Assembly: GCF_002085925.2 (NCBI RefSeq) | Contig: NZ_CP053562.1 | Coordinates: 2,679,501 to 2,743,500, forward strand | From: Thioclava electrotropha | Lineage (GTDB): Bacteria; Pseudomonadota; Alphaproteobacteria; Rhodobacterales; Rhodobacteraceae | Reading direction: 5' to 3' | Length of the DNA stretch: 64,000 nucleotides | Shown: positions 59,886-64,000 of the stretch, in pieces | How positions within the stretch are numbered: position 1 is the stretch's first letter | How the letters are laid out: each line of letters starts with the position of its first letter | Notes under the pieces: generated by a model | Database searches by the model: none | Told to the model about the DNA's origin: nothing | The model's input: the letters and a program-made list of their open reading frames with translations, nothing else | Position numbers and translations under genes: made by a program

Positions 59886-60566
59886 TCACTCTCCGGCGGT
59901 TTGCACAGCGCGATTGAGTTCGGCCCGGGCAGGTGCGCCCTCGGGCAGCGCCGGGCCGCAGAGCGCCTCGATCATCAGCGCGGCACTCTGGCTTTCACGG
60001 GCGATGCGGCTCTCGACGAAGGACAGAAACAGCGAGACCGGCATCGCGATCCCGAGGCCGAGCGCGGTGGTCAGAAGCGCCACCCAGATACCGCCCGCAA
60101 GCTGCGCCGGATCGACCGAAGCGCCTGCGCTCTGCAGCGTCTGGAAGGCTTCGATCATGCCCAGAACCGTGCCGAACAGGCCCAGCAGCGGCGCGGTCTG
60201 CGCGATGGCGTCCAGCAGCCGCATCCCGGCCTCGCTGCGGGCGGCTTGGATTTCGGTCTCCGTCTGCAGGCGGGGCCGCAGCGCCTGCGGCTCGGGGGCC
60301 GCCATCGCGCGGCGGGTCAGCTCGGCCAGCGGACCACGGGCTTGCGCAAGGCTCTGGCGCGCCGCCCCGCGCTGGCCCGCCTGCCACAGGTCGAGCGCGG
60401 TCTCCAACGGCGCGTGAGCACCGATCCGCAGGCTCATCAGGTGCCAGAGCTTCCACAGCACCGCCGCCCCGGCGATCACCGAAACACACAGCAGCAGCGC
60501 CACGACCCAGCCGCCCAGTGCGACGAAATCGTTCAAACCCTGTTGGATTGCCGCAAGAGAGATCAT
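59886..60566 (-). CDS. exbB: ExbB proton-channel subunit (MotA/TolQ/ExbB family)
   Basis: A 226-residue inner-membrane protein. It has an N-terminal helix (FVALGGWVVALLLCVSVIAG) and the conserved core AIAQTAPLLGLFGTVLGMIE, then AFQTLQ and GGIWVALLTTALGLGIAMPV. With ExbD it makes the proton-driven motor that powers TonB. The ATG at 60566 overlaps the stop of the preceding small secreted protein by four bases. Confidence 0.94.
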   Translation of the reverse strand: MISLAAIQQGLNDFVALGGWVVALLLCVSVIAGAAVLWKLWHLMSLRIGAHAPLETALDLWQAGQRGAARQSLAQARGPLAELTRRAMAAPEPQALRPRLQTETEIQAARSEAGMRLLDAIAQTAPLLGLFGTVLGMIEAFQTLQSAGASVDPAQLAGGIWVALLTTALGLGIAMPVSLFLSFVESRIARESQSAALMIEALCGPALPEGAPARAELNRAVQTAGE

Positions 60567-60976
60567 CCCGTCACCTCCGTTCCGTCGACGCGCGAGCCGG
60601 TTTCCAGAGCGCTCGCGCAGGCCGCTTCGTCCCCGCCCTCGCAGGTCTCGACGCCATTGATCAGAATCTGGCCAAGCGCCTCGCAGCGCAGCCCGGCCAG
60701 ATCGAATTGCCGCACGCGGGGCTTGCCTGCGGGCAGGTCGCGGAAATCGAGGAGCAACAGCCGCTCCACCCCGCCCGCGCGGGTGAAGATCACCGCCTCC
60801 ACCACCAGCGCGCCGAGATCGCTCCCCAGCCCGTTCTCGGCCAGAAAACTCAACCGGCAAGCGTCCTCGGCCTCGGTTGCCCCGGCCAGCGTCAAGCTGA
60901 GCCGGTGCGCGCCCTGCGCGGAGATGCCATGAGGGAGGCACGCGCAAAGCAGTGTCAGAAGCGCCGCCCTCACCAT
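60563..60976 (-). CDS. small secreted protein of unknown function in the haem operon
   Basis: A 137-residue protein with a signal peptide (MVRAALLTLLCACLPHGISA). The mature part is a beta-rich domain: HRLSLTLAGATEAEDACRLS, LGALVVEAVIFTRAGGVERL, LLLDFRDLPAGKPRVRQFDL, CEALGQILINGVETCEGGDE. Four cysteines probably form disulfides. Its start overlaps the receptor stop by seven bases and its stop overlaps exbB, so it is a built-in operon member. A periplasmic accessory role in haem uptake is inferred from position only. Confidence 0.85.
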   Translation of the reverse strand: MVRAALLTLLCACLPHGISAQGAHRLSLTLAGATEAEDACRLSFLAENGLGSDLGALVVEAVIFTRAGGVERLLLLDFRDLPAGKPRVRQFDLAGLRCEALGQILINGVETCEGGDEAACASALETGSRVDGTEVTG

Positions 60977-63069
60977 GTGAAGGCCTTGGCGACAGCGAGT
61001 TTCACGTTCCGGCCCGGTGCATTGTCGAGCGAGAGGTTGTTGCGATACTCGCGGTCGAAGACGTTCTCGACCGTCAGGTTCACCTCGATCCCGGCGAGCC
61101 GTTCGGGTTGCCAGCTGACGAAGAGGTCATGCGTGGCGTAGCCCGGCGCGGAGGTCGAGGCGGACGCCGTCTCTATCCCGCTGAAGCCCTGCACGCGCCA
61201 GCCCGCGCGCACGCCCTGATCGGGGAATTTCGCCCCCAACGTCAGCGCGATATTCTCGGCCGGCGTGTCGGTGAGGGTCTGGCCCGTCGCCTCGTCCTTG
61301 GATTTCACCTTGGAATAGGCGAGCTGCCCGAACCAGCGATCGGCCTCGTAAGACGCCTCGATCTCGCCGCCCCAGATTTTCGCCGAGTCGACATTGCGGA
61401 AATAGGGTACGCCGACCGAGCCGGAGGGGTTGGCCGCGATCAGATCGGTCAGATCGTTGTGGAACAGCGTGGCTTTCGCGGAAAGGCTGTCGCCCTCCGA
61501 CAGAAGGCCCGAGGTCTGATAGGTCACACCCAGCTCGACTGTCGTGGCTTTCTCCTTGTCGAGATTGAGGCTCGCGGTGCGGCCCGCCGCCCCGATCCCG
61601 TCGGTCTGATAGAGCTCGTCCAGCGTCGGCATCCGCTCGGTCCGCGCGAGCGAGCCGAAGACGCCCCAGGTGTCGTTGAACTGATAAAGCGCCGCGATCT
61701 TCGGCGAGACCGCCGTGCCATCCTGATCGGTGCCGCCTTGGGCCGCCGCCGCCGCATCGGGCGAGAGCCACGCCCGGTCCACGCGCAGGCCCGGCGTGAT
61801 CGTCAGCTTGTCGTTCCAGACGAATTCGCCCTGCACATAGAGGCCCAGCTTGTCTTCGGTGCCACCGGGGTGGAAGGCGGGTTCGCCCACCGAGGAATTC
61901 GCGTAGCGGTTCTGATGCGAAAGCTGCGTGCCGAAGGTGAGGTAATTCTCCCACGCGCCGCGCGACATCTCGACGGTGTTCTCGAGCTTGAGCGCGGTGG
62001 TCTCGTAACTTGCCGTATTCGGGCAGAGCACCGAGAAACGACCCGCCGAACACATCATCCCGAGCGAGAAATTGTCGCGCTCCGTCGAGGTTTTCGAGTA
62101 GCTCAGCTGCGCTTCGAGATCGAGCCACGGGTTGCCCACGCCTTCATTGGCATAGGTAAGGCTGAGCGTGTCGTCGATCGCATGCAGATCCGAGGTACCG
62201 AAAGCCGAGGCCAGCGACCCACCGGTCTGCGCGACGGCCGCATCCTTCAGGTCGCTATCGGTGCGCGAGGCCGAAAAGGTCAGGCGCTGATCGCGGTTCT
62301 CGCCGAAATAGTAGTTGGATTTCAGCAGCGCCGACCAGCGATCGCCAGCCGTTGCCGGGATCGTCTCGCCCGCGCCGTCTTCCATGTCGTCGGACGCGCC
62401 CTGCGAGTAGCTGAACAGCATATCCGCATCCTCGCCCAGCTTCTGGGCATAGGTCGCCGTGCCGATCTTGCCGTCGCCATTGCTGTCATACGCGCCCTTG
62501 AGCCGCACCGCGCCGGTCTGCCCCTCGGGGATGAAATCGGTCGCGTCCTTGGTGGTGAAATTCACCACGCCGCCGATCGCGCCCGAGCCATACATGGTCG
62601 ACGAGGCCGGACCGCGCAGCACTTCGACGCGCTTGTAAAGCTCCGGATCGCCGAAGAAGGAGCCGGTGCGATACTGCTCGAAGAATTTCACCGCGCCGTC
62701 GACGGTGATGATGATGCGGTTCTGGCTGCCGGTCTGCTCGGCATTGCCGATGCCGCGGATATTGAAGGCCTGCCCCAGCATCCGCGCCGAGGCGCCCGCC
62801 GCCTGCACGCCCGGCACGTCGGCAAACAGATCGCCCATCGTGCGGGGCTGTTCCTCGTCGAGGTCCTGCTGGTCGATCACCGTCACCGCCTGCGGCGTGT
62901 CGATCGCCACTTTCGGCGTGCCCCAGCCATAGATCAGGCGGCCCAGCATCGTGTAGCCGTCATCGGACCCGCTCTCCTGCGCGAGTGCCGGACCTGCGGC
63001 GGCGATCAGCGCGAGGCTGGTAACTGTCGTGAAAAGCCGCATCCGCGCGGCGCGAGGCGTCGTAGCCAT
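60970..63069 (-). CDS. hmuR: TonB-dependent haem receptor (HmuR-like)
   Basis: A 699-residue outer-membrane receptor with a signal peptide ending in AGPALAQ. The N-terminal plug includes KVAIDTPQAVTVIDQQDLDE (TonB box region), MGDLFADVPGVQAAG and RVEVLRGPASSTMYGSGAIG. A beta-barrel follows with the C-terminal signature VNLTVENVFDREYRNNLS and final aromatic W. Divergent hmuS supports haem as ligand; direct haem-binding His residues were not mapped. The start at 63069 follows AAAGGGGACACTC. It is the first gene of the operon, which continues to tonB. Confidence 0.92.
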   Translation of the reverse strand: MATTPRAARMRLFTTVTSLALIAAAGPALAQESGSDDGYTMLGRLIYGWGTPKVAIDTPQAVTVIDQQDLDEEQPRTMGDLFADVPGVQAAGASARMLGQAFNIRGIGNAEQTGSQNRIIITVDGAVKFFEQYRTGSFFGDPELYKRVEVLRGPASSTMYGSGAIGGVVNFTTKDATDFIPEGQTGAVRLKGAYDSNGDGKIGTATYAQKLGEDADMLFSYSQGASDDMEDGAGETIPATAGDRWSALLKSNYYFGENRDQRLTFSASRTDSDLKDAAVAQTGGSLASAFGTSDLHAIDDTLSLTYANEGVGNPWLDLEAQLSYSKTSTERDNFSLGMMCSAGRFSVLCPNTASYETTALKLENTVEMSRGAWENYLTFGTQLSHQNRYANSSVGEPAFHPGGTEDKLGLYVQGEFVWNDKLTITPGLRVDRAWLSPDAAAAAQGGTDQDGTAVSPKIAALYQFNDTWGVFGSLARTERMPTLDELYQTDGIGAAGRTASLNLDKEKATTVELGVTYQTSGLLSEGDSLSAKATLFHNDLTDLIAANPSGSVGVPYFRNVDSAKIWGGEIEASYEADRWFGQLAYSKVKSKDEATGQTLTDTPAENIALTLGAKFPDQGVRAGWRVQGFSGIETASASTSAPGYATHDLFVSWQPERLAGIEVNLTVENVFDREYRNNLSLDNAPGRNVKLAVAKAFTW

Positions 63070-63172
63070 GAGTGTCCCCTTTGTGGTCTGCATGGGGCTG
63101 GCGTGACGCTGGCAGCGCAGAAACTGTCTTGATCTCGATGATGTGACCAGCTAGAGAATCCGACAAAACTAG

Positions 63173-63199
63173 TCAAGTATATTCCTGAGATATATTTGA
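63173..63199. promoter_or_regulatory. candidate iron-responsive operator between hmuR and hmuS
   Basis: TCAAGTATAT and ATATATTTGA are inverted arms (one mismatched pair) around TCCTGAG, a 27-bp near-palindrome in the 207-bp divergent region. It lies 104 bp from the hmuR start and 78 bp from hmuS. It is AT-rich in a GC-rich genome and fits an iron regulator site, but I cannot tell Fur, Irr and RirA apart. Confidence 0.55.
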
Positions 63200-63276
63200 T
63201 CCCATCCGCGCCCAGCTCGAGGCCCCGCCCTCTCGCCAGATTCGCGCCCTTTGCGAAAACGACGAGAGGACTCCCC

Positions 63277-64000
63277 ATGCCCGCAGACGGCACCCTGCCC
63301 CAACAGCTTTCCCCCGAAGGTATCCGCGCACTCCGCGCCGAGCGCCCCGAGATGCGCGCGCGCGATTTTGCCACTCAGCATGGCATCGCGGAGGCCGAAC
63401 TGGTCGCCGCCCAGATCGGCACCACCGCCACCGCGATCGAAGCCCATCCCGATGCGATCATGCCGCGCCTGACCGCGCTTGGCGACGTGATGGCGCTGAC
63501 CCGCAACGAGAGCTGCGTGATCGAGCGGCGCGGCACGTACGAAGAGTATCACTCGGGCGCGCATGCTCAGATGGTGCTCGGCAAGGAGATCGACCTGCGT
63601 CTCTTCGCGCAGCATTGGGCCCATGCCTTCGCGCTGGAGGATGGCGACAAACGCTCGATCCAGGTGTTCGACCGCGCGGGCGATGCGATCCACAAGGTGC
63701 ATCTGAAACCCGAGAGCGACGTGGCGGCCTTCCACGCGCTCGTCGCGGAGCTGCGCCTGCCCGAACAGTCGGATCAGCTCGACCTTGCGCCGCGTGCGCG
63801 CATCGAGGCCGCGAAATCGCTGCCCGAGAAGGCCGAGACCCTGCGCGCGGAATGGGACAAGCTGACCGACACGCATCAGTTCCTGCGGCTGGTCTCGAAG
63901 CTGAAGATGAACCGGCTCGGGGCCTATCGCATCGCGGGCACGCCCTATGCCACAGAGATGGCCCCCGATGCGGTCGAGGCGCTGCTGACCCGTTGCGCCG
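63277..64000 (+). CDS. hmuS: haem-degrading/trafficking protein HmuS; 3' end cut by window
   Basis: The first 241 codons of a cytoplasmic HemS/HmuS family protein (about 350 residues in full), which binds imported haem and releases or passes on its iron. Visible family parts: IRALRAERPEMRARDFATQH, AHPDAIMPRLTALGDVMALT, RNESCVIERRGTYEEYHSGA, ALEDGDKRSIQVFDRAGDAI and HKVHLKPESDVAAFHALVAE. The first half repeat is complete and the second begins near the edge (TDTHQFLRLVSKLKMNRLGA). GAGAGGA precedes the ATG. It is divergent from hmuR with a palindromic site between. Confidence 0.95.
   Translation, partial: MPADGTLPQQLSPEGIRALRAERPEMRARDFATQHGIAEAELVAAQIGTTATAIEAHPDAIMPRLTALGDVMALTRNESCVIERRGTYEEYHSGAHAQMVLGKEIDLRLFAQHWAHAFALEDGDKRSIQVFDRAGDAIHKVHLKPESDVAAFHALVAELRLPEQSDQLDLAPRARIEAAKSLPEKAETLRAEWDKLTDTHQFLRLVSKLKMNRLGAYRIAGTPYATEMAPDAVEALLTRCA

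Noticed and set aside
60952..63132. A 726-codon plus-strand open frame
   Set aside because: Antisense shadow of the TonB-dependent receptor.
1..64000. CRISPR arrays, prophage structural genes, replication origin
   Set aside because: No regularly spaced direct repeats, Cas genes, phage head/tail genes or DnaA-box clusters were seen.

Overview
The window looks like a chromosomal segment of an alphaproteobacterium of the order Rhodobacterales (Rhodobacteraceae). GC content is high, and the gene set matches that family: a PccR-regulated propionyl-CoA locus, betI-betB-betA facing choXWV, a YdcH-type small protein under an FNR-type box, and a RamA-like corrinoid activator. I cannot name the genus. 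High GC creates many long open frames antisense to real genes; these were left out.

Layout. (1) 1-10.9 kb: propionyl-CoA assimilation. It holds methylmalonyl-CoA mutase (cut by the left edge), both propionyl-CoA carboxylase subunits, the short-chain acyl-CoA regulator PccR with TTTGCAAA operators, and several small envelope proteins of unknown role. (2) 10.9-12.4 kb: a YdcH-like protein behind a perfect FNR box, a secreted nuclease and a DoxX protein. (3) 12.4-19.8 kb: glycine betaine synthesis from choline (betI-betB-betA) divergent from the choline ABC importer (choX, an extra periplasmic protein, choW, choV), with a palindrome between them. (4) 19.9-32.7 kb: mixed housekeeping genes. These are a DMT exporter, a LysE/ArgO exporter with its LysR regulator, a cupin, a transglutaminase, an FKBP isomerase, an AT-rich orphan gene with a HEPN-like motif, YebC, an SLC13 transporter, a YmdB phosphoesterase, the RamA-like protein, a fasciclin protein and tRNA-Gly(CCC).

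(5) 32.9-56.0 kb: a large catabolic block that begins next to the tRNA. Its left part has a TRAP transporter, type II dehydroquinase, a shikimate/quinate dehydrogenase-like protein and QuiC, which together would import shikimate or quinate and convert it to protocatechuate. Its right part has a sugar-type ABC importer with a fused ATPase-permease, at least six dehydrogenases or reductases, a YciI protein, an intradiol (probably hydroxyquinol) dioxygenase and maleylacetate reductase. This part would feed a cyclic compound towards 3-oxoadipate. A divergent pair at its right end encodes a hydroxyisobutyrate-dehydrogenase-like enzyme and an unusual cytoplasmic protein joining a winged helix-turn-helix to a MalE-type solute-binding domain, probably the regulator. 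A gene-poor gap with a doubtful transposase scrap follows.

(6) 56.5-64 kb: a Na+/phosphate cotransporter-like protein, then a compact haem-uptake operon (TonB-dependent receptor, a small secreted protein, ExbB, two ExbD proteins, TonB) divergent from hmuS, which is cut by the right edge. The second ExbD has Asn where family members carry the essential membrane Asp.

Most interesting points: the HTH/solute-binding fusion and the putative cyclic-compound-to-hydroxyquinol cluster it borders, the unequal ExbD pair, and the AT-rich HEPN-like orphan. All functions are inferred from reading the sequence without database searches.
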